Source: Galeopsis tetrahit
Taxonomy: Eukaryota; Streptophyta; Magnoliopsida; Lamiales; Lamiaceae
Length of the DNA: 64,000 bases
Direction: 5' to 3'
Assembly: GCA_963675135.1 (NCBI GenBank)
Contig: OY776120.1
Span: 14,908,001-14,972,000 of the forward strand
In this document: positions 33,601 through 42,279 of the stretch, one piece after another
Numbering within the stretch: position 1 is the first letter of the stretch
Layout of the letters: each line of letters begins with the position of its first letter
Notes under the pieces: model-generated
Seen by the model: only the letters and a program-made list of their open reading frames with translations
Databases searched by the model: none
What the model was told of the DNA's origin: nothing
Translations under genes and position numbers: made by a program

Positions 33601-36280
33601 CGCATACCAAGGGTACCACCAAATCCAACTGAATCCTGCAGATGTCCCCAAAGTGTGCTTCATAGCAGCCTGTGGAACGTTCGGATATGTTCGGATGCCA
33701 TTTGGATTAATCAATGCCGGAGCAACCTATCAGAGGATGGTCGATGCTGTCTTTCGAAAGCAGCTAGGGAGAAACATGGAGATATATGTAGATGATATGT
33801 TGGCTAAAAGTGTGAAAGCAGATCAACATATAGAGGATTTGGAAGAAATTTTCCAAGTAATTCGAGAAAACGGCATCAAGTTGAACCCAGCCAAATGCTC
33901 TTTTGGAGTAAAATCAGGGAAGTTCCTGGGATATATGGTCACTCAACGAGGTATAGAGGTGAATCCAGCCAAGGTGAAGGCTGTACTGGACATGCGGCCA
34001 CCAAGAAACATAAAGGAGCTCCAGACACTCAATGGGAGGATTACAGCGTTGAGTAGATTCATAGCTAGGTCTGCTGAAAAGAGCCATCCCTTCTTTAAAA
34101 TTCTTAAGAAAGGAACCAAGTTTGAATGGACCGAAACATGCCAAAAGGCCTTTGAAGACCTGAAGCACCATTTGTCTCAGTTGCCGAAACTGACGAAGCC
34201 TTCTCCAGGAGATACCCTTATTTTGTATCTCTCCGTAGGGGAATTCTCGCTAAGTACTGCTTTAGTCAAAGAAGAGGGATCTCTGCAGCACCCTATTTAT
34301 TATGTCAGTAAAATCATTCAGGGGGCCGAAAATCGTTACTCAGAAATTGAGAAGGCTGCTCTAGCTGTGGTAGTTACAGCCCGGAGGCTGCGCCCATATT
34401 TCCTTTCTTACAAAATACTGGTCCGCACTAATTACTTGTTGAAACAGGTTATAGGACGAGCAGACCTCTCTGGAAGGATGGTGAAGTGGGCGATCGAGCT
34501 CCAAGAATATGACGTAGATTTCGAGCCACGGAAGTCTATAAAAGCTCAAGCTCTGTCAGATTTCATCCAAGAGTCGACTAAACCAGAGGAGGTCGAGGGA
34601 TGGAAGGTGTACGTAGATGGCTCAGTGACCCTGAGCGGATGCAGAGCAGGGATTGTGTTGATAGGCCCCCGAGGAGAGGACCTACAATTCGCAGTGAGGT
34701 TTCAATTCATGACCTCAAATAATGGAGCTGAGTATGAAGCTTTGATCAGAGGGATGGAAATGGCATTGGAATTGGGAGCTCCAAAGGTAACCCTATACTC
34801 AGACTCTCAACTAGTTGTTCAGCAGGTGAATGGTGAATATGTAGCCAAAGATAGCAGGATGGCTGCTTATTTGGAACGTGCCAAAGCGGTGATGGGCAAA
34901 TTCCAGGAGTGCGAGGTAGTCCAAATACTCCGAGAGAAGAACATGCAGGCGGATAGTCTCTCCAAACTCGCTAGGTCCACAGAGTTTGATGGACAGGGAA
35001 CAATAACTCTAGTAGTTGCGGAAAGAGAGACTCTGGAGAACCCCATTGGCTCCATTGAAGAGGAAGATGATTGGAGAAGGGCTATATGGATAGAACTCAC
35101 CAAGGAAGCAAATGCCCCTACCACCAGAGAGACCCGAGCCCTTCGGATCAAATATTGTATTATCGGAGGGCACTTATACAAGAAGTCGTTCACACACCCA
35201 TATTTGAGGTGCATATCGACTAGAGAAGCTATATACACACTTAGAGAGATCCACGAAGGTGATGCAGCCAGTCATGAAGGATACAAAGCGGTGGTGAAGA
35301 AAGTTTTAAGGGCAGAGTTATACTGGCCCTCCATGACAAAAGATGCTAGAGAATTTGTGAGGAAATGCGTCAAATGTCAGAAAAATGCTCCATTGATAAG
35401 GACCCCTGCGGAAGAGATGGGAGCGATGCACTCTCCCTGTCCCTTCGCTAAGTGGGGAATCGACTTGGTAGGACCCTTCCCTCCAGCCTCCGGAGGGAGA
35501 AAATTTCTAATAGTAGCAGTGGACTATTTTAGCAAATGGGTGGAAGCTGCCCCCCTGGCTACGATAGATGAAGAAAATGTGATTAAATTCTTGAAGAAAC
35601 AAATCTGCTGTAGATTCGGAGTACCCAGAATATTGGTCTCCGATAATGGAACACAGTTTAATGGCGAAAACGTGCAAGGATGGTGTGCAAGATTGAACAT
35701 AATACAGAGATTCACTTCTGTAGCTCATCCTCAGGCTAACGGACAGGTGGAGGTTACTAATCGAACAATAGTAGATGGGATCCGAACTAGGTTGACAAAG
35801 ATAGGAGGAGGATGGGTAAACGAGTTAGATAATGTATTATGGTCATCTAGGACTAGCCCGAAGACAGCAACTGGAGAGTCTCCATTTCAGCTGGTCTACG
35901 GAGCTACGGCGGTGATACCCGTTTTACGATCGCATCGAGTTGCCCAATTTGAAGAACATCAGAATGAAAGATTGATGAGAGAGGCTCTAGATTTGATGGA
36001 AGAAGAAAGAGAGATGGTCAGGGTACGCGTTGAAAGATATAAAAGCAGAATTAAAGCTGCATATGATCGAAGGGTGATCCCGAGGTCCTTTAGAGCAGGG
36101 GACCTGGTGCTGAGAAGAGCGGACGCCCTGAAAAACACAGGAAAGCTGGAGCCCAATTGGGAGGGACCCTATAAAATCACACAGGTGTTGAAAGGAGGAG
36201 CATACAGACTGCAGAGTATGGAGGGGGTTGACATAGCTAGACCCTGGAACGTTTGCCATTTGAAGAGATTCTTTATTTGA
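30698..36280 (+). CDS. Gag-pol polyprotein of Tat copy 2 (1860 aa, uninterrupted)
   Basis: The frame is open upstream to the primer site but the first ATG is at 30698. Domains in order: an acidic, Pro-rich N-terminus; retrotransposon gag about 245-345; a Cys/His stretch 'CRFHNEYGHDTNQC' about 497-510; aspartic protease with D649-A650-G651 where D-T-G is usual; reverse transcriptase about 870-1100 with YVDD at 1030-1033; RNase H about 1140-1290; a second, archaeal-type RNase H about 1300-1430 ('VYVDGSVTLSG', 'NNGAEYEALI', 'YSDSQLVV'); and integrase about 1515-1700 with the HHCC part, 'IDLVGPF', 'VSDNGTQF' and 'GQVEVTN'. Dual RNase H is known for the Tat lineage. Against copy 1 it lacks three residues after 'AVIP' and has SSRTSP for YRTSP downstream of the core. 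It would act in cytoplasmic particles and then the nucleus. Confidence 0.93.
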   Translation: MGGGDKTSISGKKNLPGENPPLPIDPLPMGGRGKNPIHAPSGSNQPLAPTPDLGDENHPLPVREGITGDLEIPEPQTVDPQREDIPDSGTLLISPDQLNALIRQAVDKAFADQKDQIPKAAPGNPEVPPHRPQDEAPGTSQVLSKEMGIRVEEDDKVPSRAERSIPLRSTRRNVEPAPRGTEPLETEESTDDTYGGPVSDQLQALQKEMKDMRRQMDNRTSRSAHTSGCQFSPNILQDELPFNFKPLNFEYDGTAVPYEHLVRFENAALLHRYGEGIKCRVFLTTLAKAAQQWFTQLEPNTIRSWEEFSELFLHQFASARRQPRATLTLFNLRQGESESLRAFLRRFNQAALEVPTASPEVKINALTNGLRDGDFFSSLAKKPVKNFDELLHRAEKYLTLEEVRKAKRLEVRPPDRERRREGPSRRSSPEVPRTSGSTRDSNPSGGPRSGPRGIFEKYTPLRIEPAEVLEVAGDHPDLKFPYSRNRGPQKPKSDRFCRFHNEYGHDTNQCYHLKDEIERMIQAGHLKEFIFRDRQGPRGQKRKDHERKPEEKETREAAEDMPPPPPMRGVIHMIVGGPADGDSFRKRKQNVRALRAEQGSQLKEVGRMTETPNIRFGPEDVKGVKEDHNDALVITTDIAGFDVARIFVDAGSSADIMFFECFKRMELNVKLRPVDTSLYGFSGGAIQPLGSVMLQIGLGNAPARKVHVVEFLIVDIPSSYNVVMGRPSLNLFQAIISTFHMKMKFPTATGVGEVRGDQYQARKCYAESVKMADRALTRGLERMRGDDPEVKRKKVEGVAPEQVNVKTDEELMSVELFPGKLGFVTKIGTQLGPELTEKVIFTLRRNSDIFAFSPADMTGVPPEIAIHCLNVDPKARPVKQKLRNFGIEKNNIVKEEIEKLLKAGHVVEVQFPEWLSNAVLVPKGGGKWRMCIDFRDLNKACPKDHYPLPRIDQLVDATSGFELLSMMDAYQGYHQIQLNPADVPKVCFIAACGTFGYVRMPFGLINAGATYQRMVDAVFRKQLGRNMEIYVDDMLAKSVKADQHIEDLEEIFQVIRENGIKLNPAKCSFGVKSGKFLGYMVTQRGIEVNPAKVKAVLDMRPPRNIKELQTLNGRITALSRFIARSAEKSHPFFKILKKGTKFEWTETCQKAFEDLKHHLSQLPKLTKPSPGDTLILYLSVGEFSLSTALVKEEGSLQHPIYYVSKIIQGAENRYSEIEKAALAVVVTARRLRPYFLSYKILVRTNYLLKQVIGRADLSGRMVKWAIELQEYDVDFEPRKSIKAQALSDFIQESTKPEEVEGWKVYVDGSVTLSGCRAGIVLIGPRGEDLQFAVRFQFMTSNNGAEYEALIRGMEMALELGAPKVTLYSDSQLVVQQVNGEYVAKDSRMAAYLERAKAVMGKFQECEVVQILREKNMQADSLSKLARSTEFDGQGTITLVVAERETLENPIGSIEEEDDWRRAIWIELTKEANAPTTRETRALRIKYCIIGGHLYKKSFTHPYLRCISTREAIYTLREIHEGDAASHEGYKAVVKKVLRAELYWPSMTKDAREFVRKCVKCQKNAPLIRTPAEEMGAMHSPCPFAKWGIDLVGPFPPASGGRKFLIVAVDYFSKWVEAAPLATIDEENVIKFLKKQICCRFGVPRILVSDNGTQFNGENVQGWCARLNIIQRFTSVAHPQANGQVEVTNRTIVDGIRTRLTKIGGGWVNELDNVLWSSRTSPKTATGESPFQLVYGATAVIPVLRSHRVAQFEEHQNERLMREALDLMEEEREMVRVRVERYKSRIKAAYDRRVIPRSFRAGDLVLRRADALKNTGKLEPNWEGPYKITQVLKGGAYRLQSMEGVDIARPWNVCHLKRFFI

Positions 36281-36590
36281 AGACAGTGTAAGGTCTTGAG
36301 ACCACCTATTACTTTTGTTTTGTGATTTTTTGCATTGATTCGTACTTTACTTGGTGTATTTTGTGGCTTCACCGGAGCTCTTTTTCCCTCTCTGCGGGTT
36401 TCCCCTTTGGGGTTTTTCCGTAAAGAGGTTTTTAATGAGACCGGCGTAGGTTATCCATGGCCTATGTTGAAAATTGACAATAAAGCAATGAAGCCTTATC
36501 CCTTTTTGAAGAAAGAGTTATTCAGAATTATTATGTCTTGTTTATCTTTCTCATATGTGAATGTGCGACGTATGAATATAACTATAACGA
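36281..36590 (+). other. Spacer between pol and the tandem array (Tat copy 2)
   Basis: The equivalent of 17656-17958 in copy 1. It includes a conserved run from 'tgtggcttcaccggagct' to 'gttattcagaattatt'. A 105-codon open frame here is not conserved as protein and is treated as untranslated. Confidence 0.6.
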
Positions 36591-37200
36591 GAGTGAGAGA
36601 CACTCAAAGGCCTAGGGGCCGAGGTGCTCCAGAGAGCCCTCACTTTACTTGAGACCCAATTGGGTTACTGAAATGAGAGGATTTTATGAATTAAAATCTT
36701 TTAAGAATAAGAGTGAGAGACACTCAAAGGCCTAGAGGCCGAGGTGCTCCAGAGAGCCCTCACTTTACTTGAGACCCAAGTGGGTTACTGAAATGAGAGG
36801 ATTTTATGAATTAAGATCTTTTAAGAATAAGAGTGAGAGACACTCAAAGGCCTAGAGGCCAAGGTGCTCCAGAGAGCCCTCACTTTACTTGAGACCCAAG
36901 TGGGTTACTGAAATGAGAGGATTTTATGAATTAAAATCTTTTAAGAATAAGAGTGAGAGACACTCAAAGGCCTAGAGGCCGAGGTGCTCCAGAGAGCCCT
37001 CACTTTACTTGAGACCCAAGTGGGTTACTGAAATGAGAGGATTTTATGAATTAAAATCTTTTAAGAGTAAGAATGAAGAGACACTAAAAAACCTAGAGGC
37101 CGAGGTGCTCCATGGAGCCCTCACTTTACTTGAAACCCAAGTGGGTTACTGAATTGAAAAAGATTTTGTGAGCTAAGATCTTTTAGGAATGAGAGAGTAA
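36591..37200 (+). repeat. 120-bp tandem array in Tat copy 2, about 5 units
   Basis: 'cactcaaaggcctag' recurs at 36601, 36721, 36841 and 36961, exactly 120 bp apart, with a more diverged unit at 37080. Each unit carries 'gccgaggtgctccagagagc' and 'ttactgaaatgagagg'. The first four units are almost identical. The array is the reverse-orientation counterpart of the copy 1 array and lies just beyond the 3' end of the antisense gene. Confidence 0.95.
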
Positions 37201-37662
37201 GAAATATATAGAGGCTCAGAAAACCAAAGCCTTCCAGAAAGCCCTAACCATGCTTGAGAATTACAAAGATTATATGATGAAGAAAACAGGTTTTTATGAT
37301 TCGGGAGTTAAGAGAAGAGGGAGGATGACCTCCCACAACCGAGGCACCCGAAAGCAAAAACAAAAAACTGTACAGTCAAGGAGTGGTTTTCAACATAGCC
37401 TACACGACCAACAAAAGGGGGGAAGAAAGAGCCACACCTCCAACACATTCTTTGCTGGTCTTGTAAGTTACTCATGCACGAAAGAGAAAGACAACAAAAG
37501 CATCCAATACCAAGTTAATATGGCTACTGCCAAAAAGCCCCCACATATCCAGGAGTGTGGGGTCCCCTACAAAATATGAGCAAGTGTTATGAGCAGAAAG
37601 TAAAGAGTGTAGCAAAACAACAGGAAAATAAATTGTTTGATGTGATCATAGGAATGTGAAAT

Positions 37663-39832
37663 TTAAACTGTTTTCTCAACAGCATCCCCTTCGGCAACGG
37701 CCCCCTCGACCTCAACTCCTCCAACAATGCCACCCTCCTCAGCAGCATGATTGCTAGATCCTCCTCCCTCCTCTGGACCCGTAGTACCTCCCATGGTGTC
37801 TGCAACGCCAGTTTCTCCATCTATTGCGGTTGCCACGACTAGAGCGGAGTCATAAGGATAAACCAGACGCTCCAGAGGCTTCAGATCAGCCATACCTACC
37901 TTGACAGCCTGTAGCTTGGTGATAGCCTGACTCATTCCGGATAGCCACCAAGGACTATCAGGGCTCTCCTTAGGATCCCCCAAGAATTTCGGAGGAGTAG
38001 CGAGCCGATCCAAGTGGAACTCGCGAGAGTAGTTTCCATTAAACCCCGGGGCTGAGTGCTCGGATACGGCATTGCTGAAGCCATGGTCGATGAAATGAGG
38101 GATGTGCGGCCCCATGGCACAGAGAAAGCTCGAGCTCTTTAAGAAGCTGGACAGCCACTGAGTATGAAGAGTTTCCAAGAACTCTTGACCCAGAGAAGAA
38201 GTGAATAAGGATTTAATGCAAGCCTGCACCCCGACATCCGGCAGCTCGCGCTCCATCCGTTCCACCTCTAGCACCAGGCGCTTAATCCTGGCTACATCTT
38301 GCTTACTTTGAGCCTGTAAGAGGGACAACTCCTCAGAAAGAGCTTGACCTCGCTTATGGGCCTTATCTTTCTCCGTGGTGATACCCTTGAGGGTTGACTG
38401 GAAAGAGGATGCTTCAGCCCGGAGAAGTTCAAGCTCAGCTACCATCTCAACGCCTTGGTCGAGTATCTTCGTATAGGTGAGACCAAACTACAAAGGAAGA
38501 GAAATTAACACCCGAAGGTATGAAGAAAGCAAAGATTATAAAAAGGGAAAATGCCAGAAAATACCTCAGAGAAAAGATGAGCGCCGCGGATCAGTCGATC
38601 CTCAGGAAGAGGCGGGTCGGATAACTCAGCATCAGGAGGAGCAGGACATCGGTCAATGAGGCGATGGAGAGGCTCGAAAACAGTAGAAGGAGGAGTTCCC
38701 TTATCAGCACGGGTAACTTTCCCCTTCTTCTTCTTAGATGTACCACATTCGGAAAAAAATGCATTGGCAGAGGAACGGGTTCTCTTGGCAACTGAGCCTG
38801 GGACCTGAGTAGAGGAACTAGGGAGAGGAGGAATCTTCGAAGAACCCTCTGGAGCCGGAGTCTTTGCAGAGCTCTCGAGAGCGGGAGATGGAGGAGCCTT
38901 TGGAATATCTTCTGGAGCGGATAACACAGGGGTCTTCACTATGCTGAGAGCAGGGGCATCTCGGGAGATATGAGTCAACCAACTCATTGCTACAAATAAT
39001 CAAGAAAGTTTTCAGAATTCAGAAAAACAACCACATGCAAGAAATAAAATATAGCAATAGAAGATTTTTTACCATCTCGGGAACCTAAGGGAAAATCTTG
39101 GGGACAAAAGCCGAAGTGGGAGAGGATGCGAGGATTGTTGCAAATGGCAATAACATCGAAATAGTCGTGCAAATGGGTATGAGTGTTGAGATTATTCATA
39201 ATGGTGAGATTGGAAACTGAGTAAGCTTTCAGGGGAGGAGGAATCACTCCGGGATTTTGGAATAACCAATCCCCGTGAGGAAATGGCCAATCGGTAGGGC
39301 TGGTAGCAAAGAAGTAGTAATCTCGCCAAGATGAGTCTTCCTCATGGAGTTTTTTCAGAAATTTACAAACACGGGACCTTCGACCACTAACATAGAAGAA
39401 GCCATCATTCACCTTACATGAGTGTTGACTCAAAAATAGTTCGGCGGATGGGTCACCCACATTCCCCTTCACCAAGATGTAGAAACCTATCATGGTACGG
39501 ATGGCATTCGGAGTAAACTGGTTAAGGGGGATCTGCATGCGGGTGGATATGGCAGCCAGATAAGGATGAATCGGAAACCGTAGTCCGGCCCTAAGATGGG
39601 CTTCGAAAAAAGCAAGGGTCCGAGGCTGGGAAATATCGGGGCGTTCATCGGAGCGAGGAGCACGAAAGGCGTACTCCGATGGAAAGCCATAGGCGTGAGC
39701 AAGGTCAACTAAGTGAGTATGGTCGATTTGGGAAGCGGGGGAAATCCTATTCTCTGGACTCCCCATTAAAGAGGGAGTCGCTTCAGAGGAATTTTGGCTG
39801 GTAGCTTCCGGAAGAGAGGGAGGATTTGACAT
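37663..39832 (-). CDS. Spliced antisense gene of Tat copy 2 (669 aa, gypsy-type transposon domain)
   Basis: Read opposite to gag-pol. Exons 39832-39073, 38989-38565 and 38487-37663 join in frame (2010 nt with stop) across GT-AG introns of 83 and 77 nt. The splice phases and the first two exon lengths match copy 1. Residues about 73-200 contain 'GLRFPIHPYLAAISTRMQIP', 'FTPNAIRTMIGF' and a Trp/Tyr-rich 'SSWRDYYFF' block. These fit the plant 'putative gypsy type transposon' domain (Pfam Transposase_28) from family knowledge. Exon 2 is Pro/Ser/Ala-rich with a KKKKGK basic patch. Exon 3 has a coiled coil (about 409-465) followed by a conserved globular part and a Gly/Glu-rich tail. Extra and sometimes antisense frames are known in Tat elements, but their role is not. 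A further 5' untranslated intron is likely just before the ATG, from about 39881 (GTAACCCAG) to AACAG near 39842. Confidence 0.82.
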
Positions 39833-40293
39833 CGATTTACACTGTTAATAAAAGAAGAACAAGAGAATAGCTGGGTTACCTTGAAGTAGAAGGGCTATGG
39901 AATCAGACGAGGCGGTTGACGACAGCAGAGACTCGAGGTGAAGAACACCGGAGAAGAAGGATGAAGACGACGAGAAATCTTTGGGAGGAGTGAAATTTGA
40001 AAAGTAAAGAGAGAAAAGGGAGATGGTTGCGTGAAGCAAGTGAGGAAAGATAGGGGGAAAAATCGAGGGTTTTCCTCGGGAGAATAACAGAAGAGAGAGA
40101 AAGGTGATCGCGTGAAGTTCACGCGCGGAAGCCGAAAAGTCTCCCAGAATTTGAGGCGGGAAAGCCCTCGGAGAAGGACGTTTTTGAAACTTCCTCTCCA
40201 AAGCAGGGAAGATACACGTTTCTCCAGGAGGACCTTTGTAACAAGTTCTAGGAAAATTTTTCTACTCTCACAAAAGATGTCCCCCTTTTACGA

Positions 40294-40306
40294 GAGTAGG
40301 GGGGAG
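40294..40306 (+). other. Polypurine tract of Tat copy 2
   Basis: GAGTAGGGGGGAG shortly before the 3' LTR, the plus-strand primer position. The following 'tga' repeats the LTR start. Confidence 0.85.
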
Positions 40307-40309
40307 TGA

Positions 40310-41033
40310 TGATGCGGCCTAAAAATGTCACTTAATAAGGAGTCGACACGTGTATAGGGGATAGGATGAAACTGAAAGGATCAGATTATGAAATATGCTC
40401 TGAGGAGAAATCCTCTCGGGAGATCCCTTTGGAGGGAGCTACCGCCAAAGAGAAGCTTCCAGAAGTATTACCTTGGAGGAAGTTCGTGAGCCTTGAACGT
40501 AGGGAGGTTCCGCTATTTCCGGCTTGGACTCCATAGAAGATGGACCTTATCCTCTATTATCCAGGGGAACCGAGTCAAATAAAGAGGAGATATGGCCGAG
40601 TCTTCGGGAAGTGGAGGAAAGAAGGCTTCGTCCACTCCGCAGGACCGAGTCTGGCGGGTAGTTCCGGAAAAGGAGGAAGGCTTGACTTCCTCTCCAACTA
40701 ATATCTCTATAAATAGGTAAAATCGAGGAGATTTCCAGGTTAGACTCTCGTACATTACGCATTTACTAAATTGAATACAATCTACCTTTGGGAGATCTTT
40801 CAAGAACTGTTTTTTATATATCAAGGATCCCGAGATCCTTGGGAGAGATTAATAAGCCCTATACTGACTTAGGCATCGGAGTGTCCGCGCTGGACTCCCC
40901 TCCGGCGTGTTCTTTGCAGGTTCTTGAAGGTTTTGAACGAAGGCAACACACTTGAAGCAACTATTCGTATTCGAAGAACAGGACGCTTAATCCCGAGGAT
41001 ATATTATCCTCTCGTGCAAATTTTGGCACATCA
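40310..41033 (+). repeat. 3' LTR of Tat copy 2 (724 bp)
   Basis: It matches the 5' LTR over its full length with seven substitutions and no length change. The right flank is CGCAT. Confidence 0.95.
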
Positions 41034-41038
41034 CGCAT

Positions 41039-41166
41039 CAACACATATCTACAGTACAGGGGCTGGGGCTAATAATTGGATTATTTATACATACATTTTT
41101 TTCAACACATATCTACAGTACAGGGGCTGGGGCTAATAATTGGATTATTTATACATACATTTTTTT
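41039..41166 (+). repeat. 64-bp perfect tandem duplication next to the Tat insertion
   Basis: 'caacacatatctacagtaca...' to 'acatacattttttt' is repeated head to tail at 41039-41102 and 41103-41166. I see no differences. It directly abuts the CGCAT duplication of the Tat insertion. Confidence 0.9.
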
Positions 41167-41545
41167 AATTTGACACATTTGCAATATCTTCATATGTAAT
41201 AAAATAAAATACTAGCAACAATTAAAATTCAATTACATTATCCCTGGATTTTCGACAATTAAAGAATTAATTATGAGGACTTGCAAGTATATATCCATCC
41301 AAACAAAAATGAAGTAACGAAAAAATTAAAAGATTACCGGCGAATTATAATATGTATATATTGTAGTATAAAAAACAAGAAAACGTCAATTAAAACCCAT
41401 ATATATATATATATATTGTCCGATGGAATTGAACTCAAAACCAGCAATTACTACATTATCCCTGGATTATCGACCAAGAGATCATATATCCAAACAAAAA
41501 TTAACGAAAAGAAAAAAAATTAGCAATTAAAAAACAATTACTAAT
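41167..41545. other. AT-rich intergenic DNA downstream of the MADS-box gene
   Basis: It contains a short TA run near 41399-41415 and two near-copies of 'attacattatccctgga' (41232 and 41448). It would hold the 3' untranslated region of the split MADS gene (minus strand). No clear polyadenylation signal is assigned. Confidence 0.5.
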
Positions 41546-41971
41546 TCAAAACCCATATAATTGTCCGTAGTGATCAAAATCAGTACTAGTACTAGTCCAG
41601 TATTGTTGATTGTTAAACGTTGACTCATCGTCCAACGAACACCCAACGCCGGTGGAGGACATGGGAAGCGCCGCCGCTAAAGAGTTTTTCTGAAATTGAA
41701 TTTCATCCGCCCTTGTAGTAATGTTTTTTCTCAATTCTTCCAACGCCGCCGCGTACTCCTCCAACTCTTCCACTGTCTTCTTCCCCTCAACCTCGGAGCA
41801 CCACCAACGCTTTTTTTCCACTTCCAACTCCCTACAAACATCGGCGGCGTAATTGTAATCCCCCGCGGGCGCACCTTTGAGGAAGCGCTTGATAACGGCG
41901 TCGGCCTTGGGGTGGCCGAAAGAGAAGACGCGGTTACCGTGAGAGCGTACGATAATAGCAATTTGGGCGCC
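41546..41971 (-). pseudogene. Type I MADS-box gene, C-terminal part (split by Copia)
   Basis: Reading leftwards from 41971, the frame continues the MADS domain: 'QIAIIVRSHGNRVFSFGHP' followed by 'DAVIKRFL' and a long helical tail with 'ELEVEKKRWW' and 'EELEEYAAALEELRKNI', ending at a stop at 41546. The short C-terminal tail includes 'SSTGVGCSLDDESTFNNQQ'. 'VFSFGHP' followed by 'A.I.RFL' is characteristic of plant type I (AGL62-like, M-alpha) MADS proteins, which act as nuclear DNA-binding transcription factors, often in female gametophyte and endosperm. Its N-terminal half is 6.2 kb away at 48220-48391, beyond a Copia element. The frame itself shows no stop or shift. Confidence 0.88.
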
Positions 41972-42238
41972 TGTTAAAATTGTATATTTTCAACTCAAAT
42001 TGCAATGTGTAGTGTGTACAATATATATAGAAGGAGACTCTCATTCTAGAGTCTTCCATCTAACAACTAACAACTATTAGTTAGTGGAGAACTACTCTTC
42101 TTCTAGAAATTACATTAGAAACTGCATTGGTTAGGCATGTGTATTGCATGCGTGTGTATATGTGTTCCATGCAGTATTTAGGGTAGGGTTTAGGATTCTG
42201 CATGCGTTTTGCATGCATGTTATGTTTATACTTCAATA
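41972..42238 (-). repeat. 3' LTR of the Copia element in the MADS gene
   Basis: On the minus strand it starts TATTGAAGTATAAAC at 42238 and ends TTTTAACA at 41972. It matches 47946-48219. Confidence 0.92.
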
Positions 42239-42279
42239 CGCCCCAGAATGAGATGGACTATCCCGAGAGTTGAGATTGA

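Larger units (their letters stand above)
29911..41033 (+). mobile_element. Ty3/gypsy Tat-lineage retrotransposon, copy 2 (near-complete, 11.1 kb)
   Basis: It is flanked by CGCAT (29906-29910 and 41034-41038). Order: 5' LTR, primer site, gag-pol in one open frame, a 120-bp tandem array, a three-exon gene on the minus strand, a purine tract and the 3' LTR. The LTRs are equal in length (724 bp) and differ at seven positions by my alignment, so the insertion is fairly recent. Dual RNase H domains and an extra antisense gene downstream of pol place it in the Tat lineage (Ogre/Retand relatives). One protease active-site residue is altered, so autonomy is doubtful. Confidence 0.95.
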
